DNA of 13,229 bases from Gammaproteobacteria bacterium (lineage in GTDB: Bacteria > Pseudomonadota > Gammaproteobacteria > Xanthomonadales > Xanthomonadaceae). This document shows, piece after piece, positions 1-8,268 of the stretch. The position numbers and the translations under genes were made by a program. The notes beneath the pieces were generated by a model that saw nothing but the letters and a program-made list of their open reading frames with translations, was not told the DNA's origin and searched no databases. Where the stretch lies: positions 1 through 13,229 of the forward strand of contig JAUIJO010000066.1 of the NCBI GenBank assembly GCA_030431185.1, given 5' to 3'. Position 1 is the stretch's first letter. Each line of letters starts with the position of its first letter.

Positions 1-1092
1 CATGGTCGGGGTGATGAGCGCCATGCGCGCCTCGACCTGTTCGGCGCTGAGCTTGCCCTTCTTCGCGCTGTTCTCGTAGTTGCGGCGGATGGTGGCGAGG
101 CCGCGATCCAGCGCCTCCTGCTTGAGTTCGAGCAGGGTCACGGGGATGCCCGCGTTGAGGAAGTTCATGGTGATGCCGCCGCCCATGGTGCCCGCGCCGA
201 TCACGCCGACCGACTTCACCTCGCGGATGCTGGCGTCCTCGAGGCCCGCGACCTTGCCGGCCGCGCGTTCGCTGAAGAATGCGTGCCGCAAGGCCTTGGA
301 TTCGTCCGTGCCCAGCAGCAGGGCGAAAGCGTCCCGCTCGACCCGGAGCCCCGCCTCGAAGTCCTTGCCCAGCGCGGCCTCGATGGCATCCAGGCACTTG
401 AGCGGCGCCGGGTAGTTCGTGGAGGCGGCCGCGACGCCGGTGCGGGCGAAGCCCATGAAACCCTCGGGATTGGGATGGTCGATGGTCCAGTCGCGCACCT
501 TCTGCAAGGGCTCGCCGGCGGCGGCGACCGTGCGGCAGAGCTCGACGGCGGCATCGACGACGCCCTCCTCCAGCACCTTGTCGAACAGGCGCGTCGACGC
601 CAGTTTCGCCGCCGGCACGAGGGTGCCGGAGACGATCATGTTGACCGCCGGCTCCAGGCCCACCGCGCGCGGGAAGCGCTGCGTGCCGCCTGCTCCGGGC
701 AGCAGCCCCAGCTTCACTTCCGGCAGGCCGATCTGCGCGTTGGCCGCGGCGACGCGATGGTGCATGCCCAGCGCGAGTTCGAGGCCGCCGCCCAGCGCCA
801 TGCCCTCGATGGCGGCGACGACAGGCTTCGCGCTGCCTTCGAACGCCTCGATCACGGTCGGCAGGGTGGGCTCCTGGCTCGCCTCGGGCTTGTTGAACTC
901 ACGGATGTCGGCGCCACCGGAGAACGCACGTGCGCCGCCGGTCACCACGACGCCCTTCACCGCGTCGTCGTCGATGGCGCGTGCGAGCGATTCGACGAGG
1001 CCGCGGCGGGTGGCGATGCCGAGCCCGTTCACCGGGGGGTTGTGCAGGGTGAGGATGGCGATGCCGTCGCGGAGGTCGTAGTTCACGGACAT
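1..1092 (-). CDS. FadB-like enoyl-CoA hydratase / 3-hydroxyacyl-CoA dehydrogenase, N-terminal part (cut by window edge)
   Basis: Bifunctional beta-oxidation enzyme that hydrates 2-enoyl-CoA and then oxidises the 3-hydroxyacyl-CoA with NAD+ in the cytosol. The reading frame is open from the ATG at 1092 to the left edge (364 codons), about half the usual 690-720 residues of the family. The protein starts MSVNYDLRDGIAILTLHNPP. The crotonase domain shows the oxyanion-hole segment FSGGADIREF, GGGLEL with Glu105, and LPEVKLGLLPGAGGTQRF with Glu125. Those two acids are 20 residues apart, as are the catalytic pair of E. coli FadB. A Rossmann motif GAGTMGGG begins near residue 299 and opens the dehydrogenase domain. 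AGGA lies 10 bases before the ATG. It is the third gene of a minus-strand operon, 45 bases after the kinase gene. No thiolase is in view. The domain assignment is firm; chain length and stereochemistry are not known. Confidence 0.93.
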   Translation of the reverse strand, partial: MSVNYDLRDGIAILTLHNPPVNGLGIATRRGLVESLARAIDDDAVKGVVVTGGARAFSGGADIREFNKPEASQEPTLPTVIEAFEGSAKPVVAAIEGMALGGGLELALGMHHRVAAANAQIGLPEVKLGLLPGAGGTQRFPRAVGLEPAVNMIVSGTLVPAAKLASTRLFDKVLEEGVVDAAVELCRTVAAAGEPLQKVRDWTIDHPNPEGFMGFARTGVAAASTNYPAPLKCLDAIEAALGKDFEAGLRVERDAFALLLGTDESKALRHAFFSERAAGKVAGLEDASIREVKSVGVIGAGTMGGGITMNFLNAGIPVTLLELKQEALDRGLATIRRNYENSAKKGKLSAEQVEARMALITPTM

Positions 1093-1137
1093 GTTCGGGA
1101 AGTCCTGTTTGCGTGAGGGTGGAATGCCATGTGGGGA

Positions 1138-2208
1138 TCAGGCGGGGCGGGCCTGGCCGGCGAAGCGCCAACCCAGCTCCGCCAGCGGCGTCACCTGCTG
1201 CCCGTAGGCGGTCGCCTGCGGACTGCTGGCGACCCCGTCGGCGGCGCGCTTGGCGATGCCCTGCATGATCGCGGCCAGCCGGAACATGTTGTAGGCCAGG
1301 CAGTAGTTCCAGTCGCCGGTGACGGTCCTGCCGGTGCGCGACTCGTAGCGGGCCAAGTAGTCGGCCTCGCCGGGGATGCCGAGCGCCGCCAGGTCCAGCC
1401 CGCCGATGCCGCGAAAGGGTTGCGGCGGCAGATGCCAGGTCATCAGGTGGTAGGCGAAGTCGGCGAACGGATGCCCGAGCGTCGACAGCTCCCAGTCGAT
1501 CACCGCGAGGATGCGCGGCTCGGTCGGGTGGAAGATGACGTTGTCCAGGCGGTAGTCGCCATGCACCAGCGACACGATCGATCCGGCGTCGGCCGGCACG
1601 TGGGCGGGCAGCCACTCGATGAGCTGCTCCATGGCATCGATGCGTCCGGTCTCGGTGGCGCGGTACTGGCGCGTCCAGCGCGCCATCTGGCGCTCGAAGT
1701 AGTTGCCGGGCTTGCCGTAGCCGGAAAGTCCGACGGCCTCGACGTCGACCGTGTGCAGCGCCGAGATGACGCGATTCAACTCGTCGTAGATGGGGCGCCG
1801 CTCTTCGATCGGAAGCCCGGACAGGGACTGGTCCCAGAAAATGCGGCCATCGACGAAGTCCATGATGTAGAACGCACGCCCGATGATCGATTCGTCCTCG
1901 CACAGGCAGTGCATGCGGGCGACCGGCACCGCCGAATCGCGCAGCGCCGCCTGCACGCGGAATTCGCGTTCGATGGCGTGCGCGGAGGGCAGCAACTGCG
2001 CCGCCGGCGCCGGCTTGGAGCGCATGACATGGCGGGTCCCGCCCGCTTCGAGCAGGTAGCTGGGATTGGACTGGCCACCCTTGAAGCGCTTCGCCGTCAG
2101 CGGACCCGAGACGCCCTCCACCCGTTCGGCCAGGTAATCGGACAGGCGAGCCAGCTGGGCATCGTCGAGGTCCAGCGACACCGTCGCGCCCTTGCCGTCC
2201 GCGCTCAT
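1138..2208 (-). CDS. Phosphotransferase (APH fold), ACAD10/11 N-terminal kinase type, LvaA-like
   Basis: Small-molecule kinase of the aminoglycoside-phosphotransferase fold, 356 residues. Visible motifs are the nucleotide loop FKGGQSNPSY (about 42-51), a candidate ATP-binding lysine in VMRSK (Lys65), the catalytic loop HGDYRLDN (216-223) and the metal-binding IDWE (237-240) followed by LSTLGHP. This pattern is typical of kinases fused or adjacent to acyl-CoA dehydrogenases (ACAD10/11, LvaA) rather than of antibiotic-resistance enzymes. The start is taken at the ATG at 2208, because its ATGA overlaps the stop of the upstream comB-like gene (2205-2208) and implies translational coupling. A longer reading from further upstream would run deep into that gene. 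The divergent neighbour encodes the matching acyl-CoA dehydrogenase, so a role in phosphorylating a 4-hydroxyacyl-CoA is likely but inferred. Aminoglycoside resistance is improbable. Confidence 0.9.
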   Translation of the reverse strand: MSADGKGATVSLDLDDAQLARLSDYLAERVEGVSGPLTAKRFKGGQSNPSYLLEAGGTRHVMRSKPAPAAQLLPSAHAIEREFRVQAALRDSAVPVARMHCLCEDESIIGRAFYIMDFVDGRIFWDQSLSGLPIEERRPIYDELNRVISALHTVDVEAVGLSGYGKPGNYFERQMARWTRQYRATETGRIDAMEQLIEWLPAHVPADAGSIVSLVHGDYRLDNVIFHPTEPRILAVIDWELSTLGHPFADFAYHLMTWHLPPQPFRGIGGLDLAALGIPGEADYLARYESRTGRTVTGDWNYCLAYNMFRLAAIMQGIAKRAADGVASSPQATAYGQQVTPLAELGWRFAGQARPA

Positions 2209-2921
2209 GCCGCCACCAGTTGCAGGCAGCCGTCCTGCAGGCGCGGCACGACGTCGAGGCAATCCAGGCGCGCGGCGCAATCGACCTCGGGCTGGTGGTC
2301 GTACTGCCGCATCAGGCGACCGACCCGCGAGGCGGCCAGCGCCGTGTCGGCCGGGCATCCGCGATACAGCAGCAGCGCGGCGATCGCGGCATCGCTGAGC
2401 GCATACCCGCCGATCGCTTCGAAGTGCGAGGCGATGTGTCCCGCGCCGTAGAAGTCCTCGAGGTTGAAGCGGTCGACCGAGCCCGCGCAGAGCACCAGCA
2501 CCGATGCGTCCGGGTGGTGGGCCGCCACGTGCGCCACCAGCGCCCGCCCGTTGAGCAGGGCGCCGACATAGACGTGGGCCGCGGCCGCCACCTCGCCCAG
2601 GGCGACGGTCCCGTTGGTGGTCGCGTACACGAGGGTCGCGCCGTCGAGTCCGGTCGTCGCCAGCGCCAGCGGCGTGGCCGGCCCGAAGCCCGGCAGCGCG
2701 CGCGCCAGGTACTCACCCGCCAGCAAGGGCGACTCCAGCGACCCGGCGATGCGGCGGGCATCGCCCTCGTCGCGCGCCGGCCAGATGGCGCGGATGCCCT
2801 CGCCAAAGGCATGGACGATCGTGGACGTGGCGAACAGCACGTCCAGGACGATCACCACCTTGCCGCCGAGGCGGGCCGGGTCGAGCTCTTGCCGCTTGAG
2901 AAGCACGTGCAGTTTGCGCAT
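2205..2921 (-). CDS. 2-phosphosulfolactate phosphatase family protein (ComB-like)
   Basis: A 238-residue protein of the ComB family, magnesium-dependent phosphatases whose named substrate, 2-phosphosulfolactate, belongs to coenzyme M biosynthesis. Visible family hallmarks are VLDVLFATSTI (25-35), ATTNGT (100-105), ALLNGRA (121-127) and CAGSVDRFNLED (145-156). The ATG at 2921 is chosen. A TTG at 2969 is also in frame, but its extra 16 codons would be read through the operator at 2942-2958. A GGTGGGG stretch precedes the ATG at short spacing. It is the first gene of the minus-strand operon and overlaps the kinase gene by 4 bases. No other coenzyme M or sulfolactate gene is visible, so the textbook role is doubtful. 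A phosphatase acting on a product related to the adjacent kinase is a reasonable guess. The family call is fairly secure; the function is open. Confidence 0.82.
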   Translation of the reverse strand: MRKLHVLLKRQELDPARLGGKVVIVLDVLFATSTIVHAFGEGIRAIWPARDEGDARRIAGSLESPLLAGEYLARALPGFGPATPLALATTGLDGATLVYATTNGTVALGEVAAAAHVYVGALLNGRALVAHVAAHHPDASVLVLCAGSVDRFNLEDFYGAGHIASHFEAIGGYALSDAAIAALLLYRGCPADTALAASRVGRLMRQYDHQPEVDCAARLDCLDVVPRLQDGCLQLVAA

Positions 2922-2941
2922 CCATCCCCACCGAGAATTTT

Positions 2942-2958
2942 GTTCCGTATAATGGAAC
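2942..2958. promoter_or_regulatory. Operator palindrome 1 (left, comB-side)
   Basis: GTTCCGTATAATGGAAC is an inverted repeat with 5-base arms and a 7-base centre. Its reverse complement differs at one base of 17 from the site at 3074-3090. It lies 20 bases beyond the -10 box of the leftward promoter, so a bound repressor would block early transcription of the comB-like operon. An additional half site GTTCC is at 2963-2967. The size and symmetry suit an IclR-type dimer, and the iclR-family gene at 4386 is the obvious candidate; that link is inference. Confidence 0.75.
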
Positions 2959-2978
2959 TTATGTTCCAATATTGATCC

Positions 2979-3007
2979 ATCCTAGCGAGTCGAAAAGCCC
3001 CGGGCAA
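2979..3007 (-). promoter_or_regulatory. Leftward sigma70-like promoter (comB-like operon)
   Basis: Read on the minus strand, TTGCCC (3002-3007) and TAGGAT (2979-2984) are separated by exactly 17 bases, giving a predicted start near 2972 and a leader of about 50 bases. The match to consensus is moderate. It is strengthened by the mirror-image promoter on the other strand, which has the same -10 and almost the same -35. Confidence 0.6.
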
Positions 3008-3022
3008 GCCTCTTAAGCGCTC

Positions 3023-3051
3023 TTGCCAAGTATCCATGCAGACACTAGGAT
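3023..3051 (+). promoter_or_regulatory. Rightward sigma70-like promoter (acyl-CoA dehydrogenase operon)
   Basis: TTGCCA (3023-3028) and TAGGAT (3046-3051) are separated by 17 bases, giving a predicted start near 3058 and a leader of about 60 bases before the ATG at 3118. The -35 box is 15 bases from that of the divergent promoter, so the two are back to back. The operator at 3074-3090 falls at about +17 to +33. Confidence 0.6.
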
Positions 3052-3073
3052 CCAGTTATCGGCAACCTTGATA

Positions 3074-3090
3074 GTTCCATTAAACGGAAC
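3074..3090. promoter_or_regulatory. Operator palindrome 2 (right, dehydrogenase-side)
   Basis: GTTCCATTAAACGGAAC has the same GTTCC-N7-GGAAC architecture and, in inverted orientation, 16 of 17 bases in common with the site at 2942-2958. It lies 22 bases beyond the -10 of the rightward promoter, against 20 bases for the left site. Centre-to-centre distance between the two operators is 132 bases. It probably binds the same regulator. Confidence 0.75.
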
Positions 3091-3117
3091 TTGCGTTGCG
3101 TAAATGACAGGGCTCGC

Positions 3118-4353
<1,236 letters not shown>

Positions 4354-4385
4354 CGCGCCGGCTCCAGCAACAACGGGTCTAGTAC

Positions 4386-5204
4386 ATGGGCAATCCAAAG
4401 AGAAAGATCGACACGCTGAGCCTCTCCATCGACGAGGACCACCCGCAGTTCGTCAATGCCGTCGGCCGGGCCATCTCGATACTGCGCTGCTTCGAGCACG
4501 GCGGCCCCCAGCTGGGCAACCGCGACATCGCGCGCGAGACCGGCCTGCCCAAGGCGACCGTGTCGCGACTCACGTTCACCCTCGCGTCGCTGGGCTTCCT
4601 CGGTTACTCCGAGGCCGCCGAGAAATACGCCCTCGGCCCGGCGGTATTGTCGCTGGGGCACGCGTTCATGAAGGGCAACGACGTGGTGGCGGCGGCCCGG
4701 CCGCTGATGCGGGAGCTCGCCGAGTACACCCAGTCGGCGGTGATGCTGGGCGAGGCCGACCGGGGCCGCATGGTCCTGCTCGAGGTCTCCCAGGGCGACC
4801 CCATGTTCGAGATGAAACTCGCCGTGGGCGCGCGCGTTCCGCACGGGTCGACCGCACTGGGACGCGCCGACCTGGCCGCCCGCCCGGCCGATGTCTTCGA
4901 ACGGCACCTGCGCGAACTGGAGCAGGAATGCGAGCCCGGCTACTGGCCGCGACTGCGTTCGGGCATCGTACGTGCGCGCCAGGACTACGAGCACTACGGG
5001 TTCTGTTTCTCGATGGGCGACTGGAACCCGGACGTGTTCGCGATCGGCGTGCCGATGGTCTCCGCCGATGGCGCCCGCGTCCTGTCGTTCAATTGCAGCG
5101 GACGGGTGTCGCGGATGACCCGCGAGCGCCTGGTCGACGATTTCGGCCCGCGACTGGTCGCGATGCGCGACCGCGTCCTGCAGGCGACCGACGGACGCTT
5201 CTGA
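4386..5204 (+). CDS. IclR-family transcriptional regulator
   Basis: DNA-binding regulator of 272 residues. A tail of about 20 residues leads into a winged helix-turn-helix (about 24-85). Its recognition region is DIARETGLPKATVSRL (47-62), and the wing is around YSEAAEKYALGP. The rest (about 90-265) is the IclR effector domain, which usually binds a pathway intermediate. The ATG at 4386 is the first possible start because an in-frame TAG sits at 4380-4382; the ribosome site is weak. The gene follows the acyl-CoA dehydrogenase gene after 32 bases, so it is probably autoregulated from the divergent promoter and binds the paired GTTCC-N7-GGAAC palindromes. The ligand is unknown; an acyl-CoA or free acid of the pathway is a reasonable expectation. 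Confidence 0.93.
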   Translation: MGNPKRKIDTLSLSIDEDHPQFVNAVGRAISILRCFEHGGPQLGNRDIARETGLPKATVSRLTFTLASLGFLGYSEAAEKYALGPAVLSLGHAFMKGNDVVAAARPLMRELAEYTQSAVMLGEADRGRMVLLEVSQGDPMFEMKLAVGARVPHGSTALGRADLAARPADVFERHLRELEQECEPGYWPRLRSGIVRARQDYEHYGFCFSMGDWNPDVFAIGVPMVSADGARVLSFNCSGRVSRMTRERLVDDFGPRLVAMRDRVLQATDGRF

Positions 5205-5238
5205 CCGACCCCTACCACCGACACGAGGAGCCACATCG

Positions 5239-6234
5239 ATGAAAGCCGTTGTCTGCGAGGCCTGGGGGCCGCCGTCTTCCCTGCGGGTCGCCGAACTCCC
5301 CTCGCCCACGCCCGGGCCACGCCAGGTGCTGGTCCGCACCCGCGCCGCCGCGGTGAACTTCCCCGATGCGCTGATCGTCGCCGGCAAGTACCAGTTCCGG
5401 CCGCCCTTCCCGTTCTCGCCCGGCGGCGAACTGTCGGGCGAGGTGATCGCCGTGGGCACGGACGTGGCCCGCGTCGCGGTCGGCGACAAGGTGGTCGGGC
5501 TGACGCCGTATGGCGCCTTCGCACAGGAAGTCGTCGTCGATGAAAGCCACGTGGTGCCCCTGCCCGCCGACATCGGCGACGATGCGCTGGAGATCGCAGG
5601 CAGCTTCGTGCTCACCTATGGCACCTCCCTGCACGCCCTGAAGGACCGTGCCGAGGCGAAGGAAGGCGAGACCCTGCTGGTGCTCGGCGCCGGTGGCGGC
5701 GTGGGCCTGGCCGCGGTGGAAATCGGAAAGCTGCTGGGCATGCGGGTGATCGCCGCGGCATCGACCGGGGAGAAGCGCCAGGCCGCGCTCGAGCATGGCG
5801 CCGACGAGGTGATCGACTATGCGAACGAAGACCTGAAGGAGCGCGTCAAGGCCTTGACCGACGGCAAGGGCGTGGACGTCGTCTACGATCCGGTCGGCGG
5901 CGACTTCGCCGAACCCGCCTTGCGCTGCGTGGGCTGGCGCGGGCGCTACCTGGTCGTCGGCTTCGCCGCGGGCGACATCCCCAGGATCCCGGTCAACCTG
6001 CTGTTGCTGAAGGGAAGCGCGCTGGTCGGGGTGTTCTGGGGCGAGTTCGTCAAGCGCGAGCCCCGGCTCAACGCCGGCAACATGAAGACCCTGTTCGGCT
6101 GGCTCGGCGAAGGCCGCATACGCCCGCATATCTCGCGTCGCTACCCCTTGTCCGGCGCGGCCGATGCGCTCGACGCCCTGCTGGGCCGCCAAGCGGTGGG
6201 GAAACTGGTGGTGCTGCCGCAACAGACCGATTGA
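5239..6234 (+). CDS. NADPH:quinone oxidoreductase-like (zinc-independent MDR) reductase
   Basis: Medium-chain dehydrogenase/reductase of 331 residues. The N-terminal GroES-like domain has the quinone-oxidoreductase signature NFPDALIVAGKYQ (40-52) followed by PGGELSGEV. The Rossmann domain has LGAGGGVGLAAVE (149-161) and the STGEKR turn (175-180) expected to hold the NADPH 2'-phosphate. The zinc-binding Cys/His pattern of alcohol dehydrogenases is absent. GAGGAG lies 8 bases before the ATG, and the gap to the regulator gene is 34 bases. Relatives reduce quinones, enones or the double bond of enoyl-CoA. In this operon, reduction of an activated double bond of a pathway intermediate is more plausible than general quinone detoxification, but the sequence does not settle this. 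Confidence 0.9.
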   Translation: MKAVVCEAWGPPSSLRVAELPSPTPGPRQVLVRTRAAAVNFPDALIVAGKYQFRPPFPFSPGGELSGEVIAVGTDVARVAVGDKVVGLTPYGAFAQEVVVDESHVVPLPADIGDDALEIAGSFVLTYGTSLHALKDRAEAKEGETLLVLGAGGGVGLAAVEIGKLLGMRVIAAASTGEKRQAALEHGADEVIDYANEDLKERVKALTDGKGVDVVYDPVGGDFAEPALRCVGWRGRYLVVGFAAGDIPRIPVNLLLLKGSALVGVFWGEFVKREPRLNAGNMKTLFGWLGEGRIRPHISRRYPLSGAADALDALLGRQAVGKLVVLPQQTD

Positions 6235-6303
6235 GCGCGGCACGCGCCGGCACAGGCGCGGCCGCATCGACATGCCACTGCGCACCCCCGGGAGGGATCG
6301 CCG

Positions 6304-7956
6304 ATGCACAAGAACACGACCCACTGGCCGCCGGGCGTCCCGCTCCGGATGGCCGTGCCGGACACGTCGCTGCACTACAACCTCGATGTCGCCGCGACGC
6401 GCTACCCCGGACGCACGGCGATCGCCTACTACGGCACCGAGATGTCCTACGGGGCGCTCCAGCGCGAGGTCGACCTGCTCGCCGGCTTCCTGCAACAGCG
6501 TTTCGACGTCGCCAAGGGCGACCGGGTCGTGCTGTACATGCAGAACTGCCCGCAGTTCGTCGTCGCCTTCCACGCGATCCTCCGCGCCGGCGCCGTGGTG
6601 GTGCCCGTCAACACGATGAACCTGGCCGCCGAGGTCGAACACATCGTGACCGATTGCGGCGCCCGGGTCGCCCTCTTCGGCCAGGAGCTGGCGGCGAACA
6701 TCACGCCGCTGCTCGGGACCGCGCTGGACCACGGCATGTCCGCCTGCTACCGCGACTACCTGCACGACCAGACCGACCTGCCGATACCGGAGGTGGTGTC
6801 GCAGGATCGCCAAACCATCGAGGGCGTGACGCCTTGGCAGGACGCGCTCGATGCCGGCCTGGCGACGCGCACGGTGGAGGTCGGACCCGACGACATGGCG
6901 ATCATCCCGTACACGTCCGGCACCACCGGCGCGCCCAAGGGCTGCGTGCACACGCACCGGAGCGTGATGCACCCGGCTATCGGCAGTGCGGAGTTCTGCC
7001 GCATCGCCAAGGACCAGGTCGCACTCGCCGCCCTGCCCATGTTCCATGTCACCGGCCTGCAGATGGGCGTCAACGCGGTGGTCTTCGCCGGCGGCACCAT
7101 GGCGATCATGACGCGCTGGGATCGCCGTTGCGCGGCCATGCTCATCCAGCGCTACCGGGTCAGCACCTGGACGGCGATCCCGACCATGCTCTTCGACTTC
7201 CTGGCCCAACCCGACCTGGGGTCGTTCGACCTGTCCTCGCTCAGCCTCCTGAGCGGCGGGGGCGCGGCCATGCCGAAGGCGGTCGCCGAGAAGATCCAGG
7301 CCTTGTGGGGGCTGCCCTACGTCGAGGGTTACGGCCTGTCGGAAACCATGGCGACCACCCACACCAATCCCATCCAGCGGCCCAAGCCGCAATGCCTGGG
7401 CATCCCGATCCAGGACACCGATTCGATCGTGGTCGACCCGGACACGCGGGCGATCCTGCCGCCCGGCCAGGTGGGCGAGATCCTCACCCGCGGGCCCCAG
7501 GTGTTCCAGGGGTACTGGGGCAAGCCGGACGCGACCCGCGCGGCGTTCGTCGAGATCGAGGGCGAGCGCTTCTTCCGCACCGGCGACCTGGGCTACATCG
7601 ACGAGGAGGGCTACTTCTTCATCGTCGACCGGCTCAAGCGGATGATCAATGCGTCCGGATACAAGGTGTGGCCCGCCGAGGTGGAGAACCTGATGTTCGG
7701 CCATCCCGCGATCCAGGAAGCCTGCGTGATCGGCATCCGCGACGCGCAGCGCGGCGAGAGCGTCAAGCTGATCGCCGTGCTCGCACCGGGGCAGTCCACG
7801 ACCGAGGCGGAGGTGATCGCCTGGGCGCGCGAACACATGGCCGCCTACAAGGTCCCGCATGTGGTCGAGTTCGTCGCCCAGCTGCCCAAGAGCGGCACCG
7901 GCAAGGTGCAGTGGCGGGAACTGCAGGCACGCGAACGCGAACGGGAAGCCGGCTGA
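6304..7956 (+). CDS. AMP-forming acyl-CoA ligase (fatty-acid--CoA ligase family)
   Basis: Acyl-adenylate-forming enzyme of 550 residues that activates a carboxylic acid with ATP and joins it to CoA. All core motifs are intact: phosphate loop YTSGTTGAPKG (203-213), YGLSET (343-348), RTGDL (425-429) with the ATP-ribose aspartate, the hinge region RLKRMINASGYKVWPAEVE, and the C-terminal catalytic lysine in KSGTGKV (Lys534). There is no signal peptide. GGGAGG lies about 8 bases before the ATG. It is the last gene of the plus-strand operon, 69 bases after the reductase gene. It probably supplies the CoA thioester used by the dehydrogenase, kinase and FadB-like proteins, the role LvaE plays in levulinate catabolism. 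Substrate chain length cannot be read from the sequence. No clear rho-independent terminator follows it. Confidence 0.95.
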   Translation: MHKNTTHWPPGVPLRMAVPDTSLHYNLDVAATRYPGRTAIAYYGTEMSYGALQREVDLLAGFLQQRFDVAKGDRVVLYMQNCPQFVVAFHAILRAGAVVVPVNTMNLAAEVEHIVTDCGARVALFGQELAANITPLLGTALDHGMSACYRDYLHDQTDLPIPEVVSQDRQTIEGVTPWQDALDAGLATRTVEVGPDDMAIIPYTSGTTGAPKGCVHTHRSVMHPAIGSAEFCRIAKDQVALAALPMFHVTGLQMGVNAVVFAGGTMAIMTRWDRRCAAMLIQRYRVSTWTAIPTMLFDFLAQPDLGSFDLSSLSLLSGGGAAMPKAVAEKIQALWGLPYVEGYGLSETMATTHTNPIQRPKPQCLGIPIQDTDSIVVDPDTRAILPPGQVGEILTRGPQVFQGYWGKPDATRAAFVEIEGERFFRTGDLGYIDEEGYFFIVDRLKRMINASGYKVWPAEVENLMFGHPAIQEACVIGIRDAQRGESVKLIAVLAPGQSTTEAEVIAWAREHMAAYKVPHVVEFVAQLPKSGTGKVQWRELQAREREREAG

Positions 7957-8059
7957 GGCGGGACGCGGAGCGCATCCCGGGCCTGCGGGTTCCGGGCTTC
8001 GGACACGGATGCGTGCGACGCGGCATTCGCACGTCGGCAGGGGGTCGGCGGCCAAATGC

Positions 8060-8086
8060 TGGATCCCAGCGTGCGCTGGGATGACG
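8060..8086. repeat. Dispersed palindromic repeat (REP-like hairpin)
   Basis: A hairpin with 8-bp arms ATCCCAGC (8063-8070) and GCTGGGAT (8075-8082) around the loop GTGC, flanked by TGG and GACG. Read on the minus strand it gives VIPAHAGIQ, the string by which this widespread intergenic repeat is known in mis-called proteins of many Pseudomonadota. A partial second relative appears around 8118-8137, with GCACGCAGGGATCCCGCC. It lies about 100 bases after the acyl-CoA ligase stop. It is not followed by a T-run, so it is not a standard terminator. Confidence 0.7.
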
Positions 8087-8153
8087 AGCTCACCGTGCTT
8101 CCCCAGGACGCTGTCTCGGCGCACGCAGGGATCCCGCCTCTGCCGCGTCGGGC

Positions 8154-8185
8154 GATGGGTTTCGCGTTGCTCTACCCATCCTACG
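8154..8185. repeat. Second dispersed palindromic repeat (GATGGGT...ACCCATC)
   Basis: Arms GATGGGT (8154-8160) and ACCCATC (8174-8180) enclose TTCGCGTTGCTCT and are followed by CTACG. This matches a second common intergenic repeat of Pseudomonadota, recognisable by the minus-strand reading GWVEQRETHR. It lies about 70 bases from the first palindrome. Confidence 0.6.
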
Positions 8186-8268
8186 TCTGCTGGAGGGAGG
8201 ACTTCCGTCGTCGGCGGGCTTCGGATGACGGTATCGCGTCGCCCCACCTCTTCCGCGGTTACTCCGCC

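Noticed and set aside
1138..2208. Aminoglycoside-resistance kinase.
   Set aside because: The fold is shared, but the GGQSN and LSTLGHP motifs and the acyl-CoA context match the ACAD-associated kinases.
2948..2953. A perfect TATAAT on the plus strand inside operator 1.
   Set aside because: No -35 box lies at a workable distance and the leader would be about 150 bases. The TTGCCA-N17-TAGGAT promoter at 3023-3051 is better placed, so the match is attributed to the operator centre.
3091..3117. A TTG start for the acyl-CoA dehydrogenase giving 9 extra residues.
   Set aside because: It directly abuts operator 2 and has no ribosome site, whereas the ATG at 3118 has ACAGGG at proper spacing.
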